This document shows, in pieces, positions 48,601 through 56,751 of a DNA stretch of 64,000 nucleotides; positions within the stretch are counted from its first letter, which is position 1, and the number at the start of each line of letters is the position of its first letter. The notes below the pieces were generated by a model. It was not told the origin of the DNA and searched no databases. It was given only the letters and a program-made list of their open reading frames with translations. This DNA comes from Bacteroidota bacterium (lineage in GTDB: Bacteria > Bacteroidota > Bacteroidia > Chitinophagales > Saprospiraceae): positions 59,410-123,409 of the forward strand of contig CAUJDW010000113.1 in NCBI GenBank assembly GCA_963169455.1, given 5' to 3'. The position numbers were made by a program, and so were the translations under genes.

Positions 48601-49426
48601 GGCTTTCTCCCTGGAAGCTGACATCCATCGGGAAGCCCGGCCCGTCCCAGACGTCGGTGAGCAGCTGCAGGTATTCCACGCGTTCGTAGCCGCTGCGGTC
48701 TTTCCATTCGATGGCGGGTACGGCCTCCCGGAAAAAAGCCCTGTTGACGGCCAGTTCGAAACCTTCCAGGCCCGACTTTTCCTCCACGGCAGACATCCCT
48801 ATGGAGGAGCTCTGCCGGGCAGGGCGCACGCTCAGAGGCAGCCCCAGCTGGGCGATGGCCTCCTGGTAGATGTCGCCGGGCTGAGCGGCCAGCCATTCTT
48901 CTCGGGCCAGGGTATAAGTTTTGGGAGCTGGGAAGCCCAGCAACCCCATCAGGTCTTTCAGGATGGACCGGCCCATGCCGATCTGGCAGGCCCTGGGGCC
49001 GTTGCCCGTGTAGGGAATGCCCAGCGCATCGAGTTCCTGCTGGAGCTGGCCATCTTCGCCATAGTAACCATGAAGGGCGATAAACGCCATGTCGATAAGC
49101 GCCGGGAGTTCTTCCCTGCTGATCCGGCGGCCCACTTTCCCGATGATGGCATCCAGTTTTTCCGGCGGCAATTCGCCCAGGCTTTCCAGGTAAACCTGAA
49201 ATCCGTTGGGAGAGGGCGGCAGGCCTTCGGCAGGCGGGAAGAAATCGCGGATGGAACGCTGGTAGAGATGCTGCCAGTCCAGCAAAATGAATTGGCAGTG
49301 GCTATCCACAAAGATGAGCACAGGCTCGAACAGGCTCCTGTCGAGGCAGTCGAATACCGTACGCCCGCCGGCGAAGGAGCGTTCGCGCTCGCGGGAGGGG
49401 CCGCCGAAGAAGATGCCAATTTTCAT
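45671..49426 (-). CDS. Fusion of two D-Ala-D-Ala-ligase-like modules, a membrane helix and three PASTA domains
   Basis: The 1251-residue protein has a first ATP-grasp module at 1-470 (IGIFFGGPSRERERSFAGG) and a second at 482-892 (IGIIFGGASPERHISVESG). A Pro/Ala/Glu-rich linker follows to about 965, then a transmembrane helix at about 978-1000, and three PASTA domains (1005-1070, 1071-1150, 1155-1222) with a Gly/Asp-rich tail. Ddl enzymes join D-alanines for peptidoglycan; PASTA domains bind muropeptides outside the membrane. The usual Mg-binding Glu of Ddl is Phe407 in module 1 and Asp853 in module 2. The ATP-site Lys is Arg201 in module 1 but Lys680 in module 2, and the substrate Arg is Thr834 in module 2. 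The start at 49426 gives the standard Ddl N-terminus. Confidence 0.88.
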   Translation of the reverse strand: MKIGIFFGGPSRERERSFAGGRTVFDCLDRSLFEPVLIFVDSHCQFILLDWQHLYQRSIRDFFPPAEGLPPSPNGFQVYLESLGELPPEKLDAIIGKVGRRISREELPALIDMAFIALHGYYGEDGQLQQELDALGIPYTGNGPRACQIGMGRSILKDLMGLLGFPAPKTYTLAREEWLAAQPGDIYQEAIAQLGLPLSVRPARQSSSIGMSAVEEKSGLEGFELAVNRAFFREAVPAIEWKDRSGYERVEYLQLLTDVWDGPGFPMDVSFQGESRLVYHPEELLEFLDSRAQNAPEGAVFFLESHRREEKVVLESFIEGKAFSCIVLRGEQGEAIALPPAGIVKAGEIPGYQADFPAAQPPQEMPVELPTEQIQAIRAACERLFNEAGLHAFARIDGVFSNGGQIFLNGPSSASFISPHAMLYQQAAAIGLNPTQLLSCIICVSLRERLAASPGREKYRELLEQLNRRLEETRTRAAVKKRIGIIFGGASPERHISVESGRNIYERLAGSEKYEPIPLFLSRQHQLYHIPVGLLLGHDADEVNLHISNPRHHRVMAEVRARCADITARFGPPAPIFAPVPIDLEELPNIVDGIFIALQGAPGDDGPLLEKLEAMGLPCNGPGARAAQLMANKFHALQTLKRNGFTVTNQVLLHKRDYEAGAEAFFRRVETQLGYPLVGKPVEGGCSSAVKALKSRRELEAYTRLMFRPVQEEGLEARRVLRLKSREEFPRHDDILFESLLTAGGASVFVEITAGMLAHRLPDGSLRYELFEPTEHIASGRFLSAEEQFSARKSAPYRPARFGRQPEEHQAVLPKVKKRLEQAARILNVRGCATMDAFVRVYEDNSVQTIIIDVNGMPDLSDASCLYPQAAARGYRPFELIEKMLDFALEPAADTEAAPEVAEAAPLNAAPDTAVILPATGQSRQEPLTPYLANMEETSPEQPGGFRPQPFGAYFAGRVRELAWEAWLFLKSPIFLRNFAGLAGAALLLFLLATWILRLYTRHGQSLQVPDFVGMDMEDALRKARKQDFKIVAIDSFFDSNQEPNTIYQQDPQPLQRAKEGRTIYVSKYRVLPDSVILPTLISAGYNFDQYAIKLKRLDIMPVIKERVFDNKQEENSILHFFHHGRKITDEMLRRGVKVPKGSTLEFVITERITSDVPIPDLVCKRYDAAAFLISGSNLVVGNIYGDVADRENAYVYRQEPEYVPGQMIPQGQQVNLYLTASRPEGCPDELDSESSGGGQEEDFDGGGDGF

Positions 49427-49448
49427 AAACTCGTGCTTGCTAAGTGCA

Positions 49449-49456
49449 CAAAGGTA
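49449..49456 (-). promoter_or_regulatory. Candidate -7 element (TACCTTTG) for the Ddl-PASTA gene
   Basis: On the minus strand TACCTTTG matches TAnnTTTG, 22 bp before the ATG of the fusion gene, inside the 64-bp divergent interval shared with the MATE gene. No clear -33 element accompanies it. Confidence 0.4.
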
Positions 49457-49490
49457 GCCCGTTTGCAGTTTTTTTTTAACTTTTGGCCCG

Positions 49491-50777
49491 ATGAATAAAG
49501 AGATACTCCGCCTGGCCATACCCAACATCATCAGCAACATCTCGGTGCCCCTGCTGAGCAGTGTAGATACCGCGCTGATGGGGCGCCTGTCGGCGCTGCA
49601 CATTGGCGCGGTTGGCATCGGCTCCATGGTCTTTAATTTCGTGTACTGGAACTTTGGATTTCTGCGCATGGGCACCACGGGCCTGACGGCACAGGCCTAC
49701 GGCGCACGCGACGAGGAGGCCATGGCGCACACCCTGGGGCGGGCGCTGCTGCTGGTGCTGCTGCTGGCCGCCGCCCTGCTGTTGCTGCAGTGGCCCTTCG
49801 GGCAGGCCAGCTTCTTTCTGATGAACGCTACAGGGGAACAGAGAGCGCTGGTTGCCGAGTACTTCTACATCCGCATCTGGGCGGCGCCGGCCACCCTGGG
49901 GCTCTATGCTTTTATGGGCTGGTTTTTTGGCATGCAGAACGCCATCTACCCGCTCATCCTGACCGTTGTGATCAATGCTGTCAATATCCTGTTGAGCCTC
50001 TATTTCGTGCAGGCGCTGAGCATGGATGTGGATGGGGCTGCATACGGCACGGTTGCCGCCCAGTACAGCGGGCTGCTGCTGGCGCTCGCCCTGTTTTATT
50101 ACAAGTATGGATACCTGCTGAAGCACTTCCGCAGGGGCGCCGTGCTGCAATGGGAGAAACTCCGGAAATTTCTGAGCCTCAACGCCGACATTTTCATCCG
50201 CACCCTTGCGCTGACCGGCGCCTTCGCATTTTTTTACAGCCGTTCTTCCGCAGAAGGGGCCATGGCCCTGGCCGTCAACACGATCCTGCTGCAATTCCTC
50301 AACTGGATGTCATACGGCGTGGATGGTTTCGCCTTCGCTTCCGAAAGCCTGGTGGGCAAGTACAGGGGCGCAGGCAATGAGGTAAAAACACGGCAGGCGA
50401 TCCGTTATTCTTTCGCCTGGGGAATGAGCCTGGCTATGGCCTTCAGCCTGTGTTACTGGCTTTTCGGCCCGGGCTTGCTCCGGGTGTTTACCAACCAGCC
50501 CGGTGTGCTGGCCGCCGCTGCACCGCTGATGTGCTGGATCATCGTGCTGCCCTTAGCCGCTACGCCTTGTTACCTCTGGGACGGCGTTTTCGTCGGGCTG
50601 ATGGCGGCGCGCGCGATGCGCAACAGTATGATCCTCGCTTTTGTTATTTTCCTGCTGGCCTATTATCTTTCACTGCCCCTCGGCAACCACGGCCTCTGGC
50701 TGTCGCTGCTGCTTTTCCTGGCTGCCCGGGGTGGATTGCAATACGGGCAGTTTGCCCGCAAGGGGCTCAGGCTTTAA
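49491..50777 (+). CDS. MATE-family efflux transporter (DinF-like)
   Basis: The 428-residue protein has 12 hydrophobic helices. It opens with the MATE N-terminal pattern LAIPNIISNISVPLLSSVDTALMG, then GAVGIGSMVFNFVYW and a TTGLTAQAYGARDE loop, with a second half of similar architecture (AFASESLVGKYRGAG). MATE pumps export drugs or metabolites using sodium or proton gradients; this one is of the DinF-like branch by resemblance. It is divergent from the Ddl-PASTA gene and 15 bp upstream of queE, with which it is likely co-transcribed. Confidence 0.9.
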   Translation: MNKEILRLAIPNIISNISVPLLSSVDTALMGRLSALHIGAVGIGSMVFNFVYWNFGFLRMGTTGLTAQAYGARDEEAMAHTLGRALLLVLLLAAALLLLQWPFGQASFFLMNATGEQRALVAEYFYIRIWAAPATLGLYAFMGWFFGMQNAIYPLILTVVINAVNILLSLYFVQALSMDVDGAAYGTVAAQYSGLLLALALFYYKYGYLLKHFRRGAVLQWEKLRKFLSLNADIFIRTLALTGAFAFFYSRSSAEGAMALAVNTILLQFLNWMSYGVDGFAFASESLVGKYRGAGNEVKTRQAIRYSFAWGMSLAMAFSLCYWLFGPGLLRVFTNQPGVLAAAAPLMCWIIVLPLAATPCYLWDGVFVGLMAARAMRNSMILAFVIFLLAYYLSLPLGNHGLWLSLLLFLAARGGLQYGQFARKGLRL

Positions 50778-50792
50778 AACATTCGTTCAATC

Positions 50793-51539
50793 ATGCTCAG
50801 GATCGCCAAACCGGATCGGCAACCGGAGATATTTTACAGCATACAGGGCGAGGGGAAAAACCTCGGGCAGCCCAGCATTTTTGTGCGCACATCCCTGTGC
50901 AACCTGCACTGCATCTGGTGCGACACGGACTATACCTGGAACTGGAAGGGAACCCGCTTCGCTCACCAGAAGGACGCCTCCCCCGGCTACGAGAAGTACG
51001 ATATGGAGAAGGTTGCAGCTGGTATGGAGGTGGCCGAAGTGGCCGCCATAGTGCGTCAATACCCCTGCAGAAACGTAGTGCTCACCGGCGGCGAACCCAT
51101 GATGCAGCAGGACGGCCTGCTCGAACTGATACAGGAACTGGGGCCGGGATACTGGTTCGAGATTGAAACCAACGGCGCCATACTGCCCGGCCCGGCTTTC
51201 GATGCCTGCATCGGCCAATACAACGTCTCGCCCAAGCTGGCCAACTCCAACAACCCGCAGAAGCTTCGCGAAAAGCCAAAAGCATACCGGTTTTTTGCCC
51301 GGAACCCCAAAGCCAACTTCAAATTCGTGATCACCGAAGAGCGCGACCTGGAAGAGGTGCTGGCCCTGGCCGGGCGCTACGATATAAGCCCGGAAAAAAT
51401 TTACCTCATGCCCGAAGGAACCTCCGGCGAAGGCCTTGCTTCCAAACAGTCCTGGCTGGTTGAGCAGTGCAAAGCACACGGTTTCCATTTCACCACCAGG
51501 CTGCATATCCTGATCTATGGAAATAAGCGCGGCGTGTAA
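50793..51539 (+). CDS. queE: 7-carboxy-7-deazaguanine synthase
   Basis: The 248-residue radical-SAM enzyme has the cluster motif Cys36-x3-Cys40-x2-Cys43 (CNLHCIWC) preceded by FYSIQGEGKNLGQPSIFVR. It also has TGGEPMMQ, EIETNGAI and NVSPKLANS. QueE converts 6-carboxy-tetrahydropterin into 7-carboxy-7-deazaguanine in the queuosine pathway. The length and all blocks are intact. No other que genes are in the window. The gene follows the MATE gene by 15 bp. Confidence 0.93.
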   Translation: MLRIAKPDRQPEIFYSIQGEGKNLGQPSIFVRTSLCNLHCIWCDTDYTWNWKGTRFAHQKDASPGYEKYDMEKVAAGMEVAEVAAIVRQYPCRNVVLTGGEPMMQQDGLLELIQELGPGYWFEIETNGAILPGPAFDACIGQYNVSPKLANSNNPQKLREKPKAYRFFARNPKANFKFVITEERDLEEVLALAGRYDISPEKIYLMPEGTSGEGLASKQSWLVEQCKAHGFHFTTRLHILIYGNKRGV

Positions 51540-51695
51540 GCCTCCCCTCTTACTCCCCCACTGCCATACTGTCACTCTTTTTGCCACAATGACACCCTCC
51601 GAAACCATGGAACGCTTCTTGCTGTTAATTTAATGTTTACACATTAATCTGAACCGGCTCCGGAGCCTGGAGCCGGCAGGCGAAAAAACAAAGGC

Positions 51696-52559
51696 ATGAA
51701 AAACCGCACCGTCGCGCATATTTTAAAAAGCGAGCAGCTGCAGATGGGGCATCTTCAGGTGAAGCAGCCCCTACCCACCATGAAAGTCGAACAGGTGAGC
51801 CCCTTTCTGCTGCTGCACCATTTCGGGCCCTTATCCGTTGAGCCGGGCGCCGACCCTTTGGATCTTGGCCCGCACCCTCACCGGGGTTTCGAGCCGGTCA
51901 CTTTTCTTTACAGTGGCGGCATCCGGCACAAGGATAGCCGGGGCAACGAGGGGATATTACAGGGCGGCGACGTACAGTGGATGACCGCCGGCCGCGGCAT
52001 CATCCATAGCGAGCGGGCGTCCAAAGCCTTTCTGGAATCGGGCGGAGTGATGGAAGGCATCCAGCTTTGGGTCAACCTGCCGAAACAGCACAAGATGGCG
52101 CAACCGGGGTATCAGGACATCAAAGCCGCCCGGATTCCCCTGCTCGAGGAAGACGAGGGCCGGGTACGGCTCCGGGTGGTGGCCGGAAGCTATAAAGGAA
52201 CCACGGGCCCGGCCCGCACCTTTACGCCTCTCCTGGCCCTGCAGGCCCATTTGCAGCCCGGCGGCTTCGCAGCCATTGAGTTGCCGGAGCACTTCAACGC
52301 CCTGGCCTATGTGCTCAAAGGGCAGGTGAAACTCAATGAGAATTTCAGCTACGCCGGCGAACACCTGCTCCACTTCCGCAATGATGGAGCGGGCTTCAGC
52401 CTGCGGGCCGAAGCGGAAAGCCAGGTGCTCATCCTCGCCGGAGAACCCATCGATGAGCCGGTGGCTTCCTGGGGGCCTTATGTAATGAACACCCAAACGG
52501 AGATCATGGAAGCAATGCGGGACTATCAGATGGGGAAGATGGGGGTGTATGTGGATTAG
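51696..52559 (+). CDS. Pirin family protein (bicupin)
   Basis: The 287-residue cytoplasmic protein shows the pirin N-terminal cupin with metal ligands in LGPHPHRGFEPVTFLYSGGIRHKDSRG and the typical GDVQWMTAGRGIIHSE block. An LWVNLP segment and a second cupin domain follow. Bacterial pirins bind Fe and some act as quercetinases or in redox control; the role here is unknown. The fold assignment is certain. The gene stands alone between queE and the small dimeric-barrel gene. Confidence 0.92.
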   Translation: MKNRTVAHILKSEQLQMGHLQVKQPLPTMKVEQVSPFLLLHHFGPLSVEPGADPLDLGPHPHRGFEPVTFLYSGGIRHKDSRGNEGILQGGDVQWMTAGRGIIHSERASKAFLESGGVMEGIQLWVNLPKQHKMAQPGYQDIKAARIPLLEEDEGRVRLRVVAGSYKGTTGPARTFTPLLALQAHLQPGGFAAIELPEHFNALAYVLKGQVKLNENFSYAGEHLLHFRNDGAGFSLRAEAESQVLILAGEPIDEPVASWGPYVMNTQTEIMEAMRDYQMGKMGVYVD

Positions 52560-52684
52560 AGCCCCGGAGGCCGGGGAAATCCACCCTGCCCCTGATGGGA
52601 CATATTTCCCGGCGAATGCAACATTATCGGAATACGGCGCATTTAATTGTTATGCGTTTGTCGAAAAAAAGTAAGAGGAAGACA

Positions 52685-52981
52685 ATGAAGAAAACATTCA
52701 TGGTGGAATTCGAACTGCCGGAAACCTTTACGGAGGAGTTTATGGCGCTCATCCCCCGGCAGCGATATGTTGTGAACACGATGCTGGCCGAAGGGCGCCT
52801 CAAGTCCTATTCGCTGTCGATGGACCGCAGCAAATTGTGGGTCGTGTTGCTGGCCCAGTCGGAGTTCGAGGTGCTGGAGGCCATAGCCCTGATGCCCCTG
52901 AGCGACTACATGAGCCCGAACATCTCCGAGCTTATGTTCCACAATTCCGCTGAAGCCGTCATGCATTTTTCCCTGAATTAA
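52685..52981 (+). CDS. Small muconolactone-isomerase-like (ferredoxin-fold) protein
   Basis: The 98-residue protein has the pattern of the dimeric alpha/beta barrel group: MVEFELPETFTEEFMALIPRQR, then GRLKSYSLSMDRSKLWVVLLAQSEFEVLEAI and a C-terminal LMPLSDYMSPNISELMFHN. This matches the muconolactone delta-isomerase/YciI-like families, but no active-site residue can be confirmed, so the role is unknown. The start at 52685 gives the family-like beginning; upstream methionines add a basic leader. A terminator follows. Confidence 0.75.
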   Translation: MKKTFMVEFELPETFTEEFMALIPRQRYVVNTMLAEGRLKSYSLSMDRSKLWVVLLAQSEFEVLEAIALMPLSDYMSPNISELMFHNSAEAVMHFSLN

Positions 52982-53009
52982 TTTGTGTCATTAGATATAT
53001 TTCTTTCAG

Positions 53010-53047
53010 GTGTCGGACTCGTTGCCAATGAGCCCGACACTTTTTTT
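53010..53047 (+). terminator. Intrinsic terminator
   Basis: GTGTCGGACTC and GAGCCCGACAC pair (10 of 11) around nine bases and are followed by seven T. It ends the transcript of the small ferredoxin-fold protein gene, just before the nucleotidase gene. Confidence 0.88.
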
Positions 53048-53080
53048 GGCGCCATTGAACCGAGCAAACCGACGACGAAC

Positions 53081-53608
53081 ATGAAACGCATAGCCATCGA
53101 CATGGACGAAGTGATCGCCGATGTGCGGCCGAAATTCCTCACCCTGTACGAGCGGGAGTTTGGCCGGCGCCCCAGGGAAGAGGAGTATCTGGGGAAAAAG
53201 GTGTACCAACTCCCGGGGGCGGCCCGCATCCGGGAGTTCCTGCAGGAGAAAGGCTTTTTCGCCGGGCTGCCTGTCATTCCGGGCAGCCAGGAGGGCATCA
53301 GGGAACTGATGGAGCGCTATGATGTGTTCATCGTGACGGCAGCCATGGAATTCCGGGCTTCCTTCGAGGACAAGTTCGACTGGCTGCAGGAGCACTTCCC
53401 TTTCATCCACTGGAAAAACATCGTTTTCTGTGGCGATAAGAGCATCATTGAAGCCGATTACATGATCGACGACCATGCTTTCAACCTGGAGCGCTTCAGG
53501 GGAAGGGGCCTGTTGTTCACCGCCTCACACAATATCGAAGAAACCCGTTTCACGCGGGTAAACAACTGGGAGGAGGTGATGGCCTTCTTCCGGGCGGAAA
53601 CGCAGTAA
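53081..53608 (+). CDS. 5'(3')-deoxyribonucleotidase-like HAD hydrolase
   Basis: The 175-residue protein begins MKRIAIDMDEVIADV, the HAD motif with nucleophile Asp7 and acid Asp9. It has FIVTAAMEF as motif II, and later FCGDKSIIEADYMIDDHAFN as motifs III and IV. These match the NT5C-type 5'(3')-deoxyribonucleotidases that dephosphorylate deoxyribonucleoside monophosphates. It is cytoplasmic. The ATG at 53081 was chosen because it starts at the motif and lies after the terminator. The convergent TauE gene stop is 4 bp away. Confidence 0.9.
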   Translation: MKRIAIDMDEVIADVRPKFLTLYEREFGRRPREEEYLGKKVYQLPGAARIREFLQEKGFFAGLPVIPGSQEGIRELMERYDVFIVTAAMEFRASFEDKFDWLQEHFPFIHWKNIVFCGDKSIIEADYMIDDHAFNLERFRGRGLLFTASHNIEETRFTRVNNWEEVMAFFRAETQ

Positions 53609-53612
53609 AAGG

Positions 53613-54650
53613 TCAGGCCGGAACAGCTTCCATTTTCAGCCTGCTGCGGTAGCGCAGCATCAGCCAGAAGGCCGTTGCAAAGACTGTTACAGCTGAAAGC
53701 GTGACTATTATTTCGGCCTGGCTTCGGAAAGGCACCAGCAAAAGCGTGGTGATCAGCTCCAGGCTGATAAGCGCCAGGATAAAATTGATGACGGTGTGCC
53801 GCCTGGCCATGGAAGTCAGGTACGCTCCGAGCGGCGCGCCGATAATGACCACCTCCACGGCCACCAGCCAGTAGTTCCACATCTGGCCGACATCTTTGGA
53901 TACGACGCCGTGCAGAAAAAAGCCCACCCAGGAATTCAGGGCCATGATGATGACGGTGGAAGGCGTACTCACCTTTTCATCCACCCCAAAGGCCAGGGTA
54001 AGCACCATAAAGGTGATCACATCGATGCCGCTGCCTACCTGGGCTGCAAAGACGCCGCCGAAAATGCCCAGAGCCATAAAAAAGAGCCGATACCCGGGCC
54101 CCCATCCCGGCAGGCCGGGCAGAGGGCGCCATTTAAGGATGTAGGTGCTTAGAAAAAGGGCGCATCCGAAAGTCGTGGTCACGAAAGTGAACAGCACTTT
54201 GGGATAAGGATTGGGGATTACCAGCCAGTAGGTACCCAGCACCTGCCCAAACACCCCACCCAGCGACACCCAGATAATCACCTTCGGAAGAATGCGTATC
54301 TTCCGGGTGAGGATGAATACCGAGGCCATGCCCATTCCGAAGGACTGGATCATGAGGGAAAAAGTGCGGGCGTCCTGAGAGGCGATGTACAATACTTTTG
54401 TAAAAACGGGATAGGCCACTGCGCCGCCGCCCTCGGCCGTGGCTCCGGCCACGAACGAGCCCAGGACCATAGTAAGCGTCGCCGGCCAGTAGTCGCGGAA
54501 CAAGCCCCAGCTGCCGCTGTGCGTCATGTAGGCGGCCCAGATGGAATAAATGAGGAAAACCAGGGCCGGATAAATTTTGAGGCGGTGGCGGTTGTACCAT
54601 CCGGCCCAGGAGAAAACAGCCGGCGATTGATCCGGAAATAAGGGATTCAT
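53613..54650 (-). CDS. TauE/SafE family membrane protein
   Basis: The 345-residue protein has about eight helices and the two TauE/SafE half-motifs: a first VLGSFVAGATAEGGGAVAYPVF and a second FGGVFAAQVGSGIDVITFMVL. The family exports sulfite or organosulfonates in some bacteria, but this member has an unusually long N-terminal region before the first half-motif (residues 1-60, with one helix). The substrate is not known. It converges with the nucleotidase gene and diverges from the GtrA gene. Confidence 0.87.
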   Translation of the reverse strand: MNPLFPDQSPAVFSWAGWYNRHRLKIYPALVFLIYSIWAAYMTHSGSWGLFRDYWPATLTMVLGSFVAGATAEGGGAVAYPVFTKVLYIASQDARTFSLMIQSFGMGMASVFILTRKIRILPKVIIWVSLGGVFGQVLGTYWLVIPNPYPKVLFTFVTTTFGCALFLSTYILKWRPLPGLPGWGPGYRLFFMALGIFGGVFAAQVGSGIDVITFMVLTLAFGVDEKVSTPSTVIIMALNSWVGFFLHGVVSKDVGQMWNYWLVAVEVVIIGAPLGAYLTSMARRHTVINFILALISLELITTLLLVPFRSQAEIIVTLSAVTVFATAFWLMLRYRSRLKMEAVPA

Positions 54651-54802
54651 AATTTGTCCGTATTTTTTGCCGCCGCCTGGCCTTCACCCGATGCCTGAGC
54701 CGCCGGCCGCCGGGAGGCAAATATACAAAAGCGCGGACTGTTGAGGCTGAAAGAAAACCGGCCCATCGCCGAATTCCTTATCTTCGGCCGAAATAATTGC
54801 CC

Positions 54803-55213
54803 ATGATGCCGAAGCGGGAAAAAGTGTGGCAGCTTATCAGAATGAAACTGCGCTTCGCCATGACCGGCGCAGCGGCCACTTCCGTGGATTACGTATTGTA
54901 TCTTCTGCTGGCCAACAGGGTATTTTCCCCGGTCGTTTCGAACATCATCTCCTATTCCTGCGGGATGGTGGCCAACTTCCTGATGCAGAAACGCTTCGTG
55001 TTCAATCTTCAGGGCTCCGCACGGAGGGCTTTCCTGCTGTCAGCCCTGGTTTCGCTGGGCGGCATGACGCTCAGCACGGGCATCATTTACGGCCTGAATA
55101 CCATGGATTTTTTTGCCCGCTACCAGTTCATAACCAAACTATGCGCCACCGGTGCGGTTTTTTTCTACAACTTCTACTTCAAACGCTATGTTTTTGAAGG
55201 GAGGTTTCTCTGA
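54803..55213 (+). CDS. GtrA family membrane protein
   Basis: The 136-residue protein has four helices and the GtrA pattern FAMTGAAATSVDYVLYLLLANR, SYSCGMVANFLMQKRFVF and KLCATGAVFFYNFYFKRYVF. GtrA-type proteins are thought to flip undecaprenyl-linked sugars or assist polysaccharide synthesis. The ATG at 54803 is the first of two (54806 is also possible). It is divergent from the TauE gene by 152 bp. Confidence 0.88.
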   Translation: MMPKREKVWQLIRMKLRFAMTGAAATSVDYVLYLLLANRVFSPVVSNIISYSCGMVANFLMQKRFVFNLQGSARRAFLLSALVSLGGMTLSTGIIYGLNTMDFFARYQFITKLCATGAVFFYNFYFKRYVFEGRFL

Positions 55214-55312
55214 GCACGGGCTTTTGCCGCAGGTTTGCTGAACCTGGAATTATCCGCCTGCCCGTGGTTTGCGCGGACAAACATTCTAAACAAAAATACG
55301 ACCCACTGAAAA

Positions 55313-56656
55313 ATGAAGGACTTACTGACTACCCTGCTCACCCTGGCCCTGCTGGCGGCCGGCCTGAAAGCCCAGTCGCCGCTGAGCCTGTCGGATGCCA
55401 TCCAGACGGGCCTGGCCAACAACTTCCAGATACAGATATCGGAGATGCAGCGCGATATCGCTGCCAATATAAACGACTGGGCGGTGGCCGGCCGCTATCC
55501 TTCGATCAACCTGGTCGTCAATTCCAGCAACAGCTACCGGAACCAGAGCAACCCTGCCGGCCCGCTCACCAGGCTGAATTCCCTCAGCCCCAGCCTGGCG
55601 CCGGGCGTTGAAGCCAGCTGGATATTGTTCGACGGCTACCGGGTGCGGTATGCAAAGCAACAACTGGAACAGCAGGTACAGCTTTTTGAAGGGAATATCA
55701 AACTGGAGGTGGAGAACACCATTCAGCGCATCATCCAGGCCTACTACAGCGCCCTGGTGCTGCAGGAACAACTGGCCGTGGTGGAAGAAGTCCTCATCCT
55801 GTCCCGCGACCGGGTCGCCTACCAGGAACTGCGAAAAGAATACGGCCAGGCGAGCACCTTCGACATCCTCCAGGACACGGACGCCTACCTGAACGACTCC
55901 ATCAACTACATGGTGCAGCTCAACACCTTCGAATCGGCCTTGCGCAACCTCAACCTCGCCATGGGTGTCGACGAACTCGGCACCCGCTACAGGCTGACCG
56001 ACGAACTGGAACACGAGGCCGGGGATTACGCGCTGGAGGATTTGCAGCAGCGCATGCTGGCCAACAACCACCAGTTACAAAACCAGATGCTCAGCCGCGA
56101 GCTGGCGGCCATCAACACCCGCATCCAGGAATCCGCGATGAAGCCCTCTCTGAGCATGCAGGCCGGCACGGCCTACAACATCGGCATTTCCTTCGGAGAG
56201 CAGACGCTCGAGTTCGGAACCAACATCAACACCCGTTCCCTGCCCGAAGTAGCGGCCAAGACCTTCACCGGTTTTGTCAACTTTAGCGCCGCCTATCCCC
56301 TGTTCGACGGCGGGGTGCGCCGCAAAAACATCGAAACCGCCCAAACGGAGGAAATGATCGCCCAGGCCGGCATCAGCGAGCTGAAGCGCAACCTGAGCGG
56401 CCAGCTGGCCAACACCCTGGCCACCTACAACACCCAAAAGCGCCTGGTGGACGTCACCACCCAACTGGTGGGCAACGCCCGCCGCAACCTGGAGATCGCC
56501 GAAGAGCGCTACCGCGGCGGCCTGATCAACTCCTTCGACTACCGCACGATCCAGTTGGGCTACATCAATGCTTCCCAGCAGCGCCTGAATGCGCAGTTCA
56601 ACCTTAAAAATACGGAAACGGAGCTGATCCGGCTGATCGGGGGGCTGGTGCGGTAG
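55313..56656 (+). CDS. TolC-family outer-membrane efflux protein
   Basis: The 447-residue protein has a signal peptide (LLTTLLTLALLAAGLKAQ) and the two repeated helical hairpin blocks of the TolC/OEP family, each beginning with an LSLSDAI-type segment and heavy in Gln, Leu and Asn (YYSALVLQEQLAVVEEVLILSRDRV; LEIAEERYRGGLINSFDYRT). It forms the outer-membrane duct for tripartite exporters. The partner is not adjacent; the LolC/E-like permease follows but is separated by a hairpin. Single gene. Confidence 0.9.
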   Translation: MKDLLTTLLTLALLAAGLKAQSPLSLSDAIQTGLANNFQIQISEMQRDIAANINDWAVAGRYPSINLVVNSSNSYRNQSNPAGPLTRLNSLSPSLAPGVEASWILFDGYRVRYAKQQLEQQVQLFEGNIKLEVENTIQRIIQAYYSALVLQEQLAVVEEVLILSRDRVAYQELRKEYGQASTFDILQDTDAYLNDSINYMVQLNTFESALRNLNLAMGVDELGTRYRLTDELEHEAGDYALEDLQQRMLANNHQLQNQMLSRELAAINTRIQESAMKPSLSMQAGTAYNIGISFGEQTLEFGTNINTRSLPEVAAKTFTGFVNFSAAYPLFDGGVRRKNIETAQTEEMIAQAGISELKRNLSGQLANTLATYNTQKRLVDVTTQLVGNARRNLEIAEERYRGGLINSFDYRTIQLGYINASQQRLNAQFNLKNTETELIRLIGGLVR

Positions 56657-56664
56657 TTTCTGCG

Positions 56665-56703
56665 CCCTGCAATTTCTGGCCCTTGAAGCCAAAAATTGCA
56701 GGG
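56665..56703 (+). terminator. Possible terminator hairpin between tolC-type and permease genes
   Basis: CCCTGCAATTTCTGGC (56665-56680) is mirrored at 56688-56703 with one mismatch around seven bases. The sequence after it (TTTGTTTTGTT) is T-rich but has no continuous run, so termination is likely but not certain. It lies 8 bp after the stop. Confidence 0.55.
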
Positions 56704-56751
56704 CCTGCCGTTTGTTTTGTTCATATAAGCAGGAAAGCCTTATTTTGCGCC

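Noticed and set aside
48167..49498. 443-codon open frame antisense to the first ligase-like module
   Set aside because: Shadow of a clear ATP-grasp coding sequence; no family resemblance.
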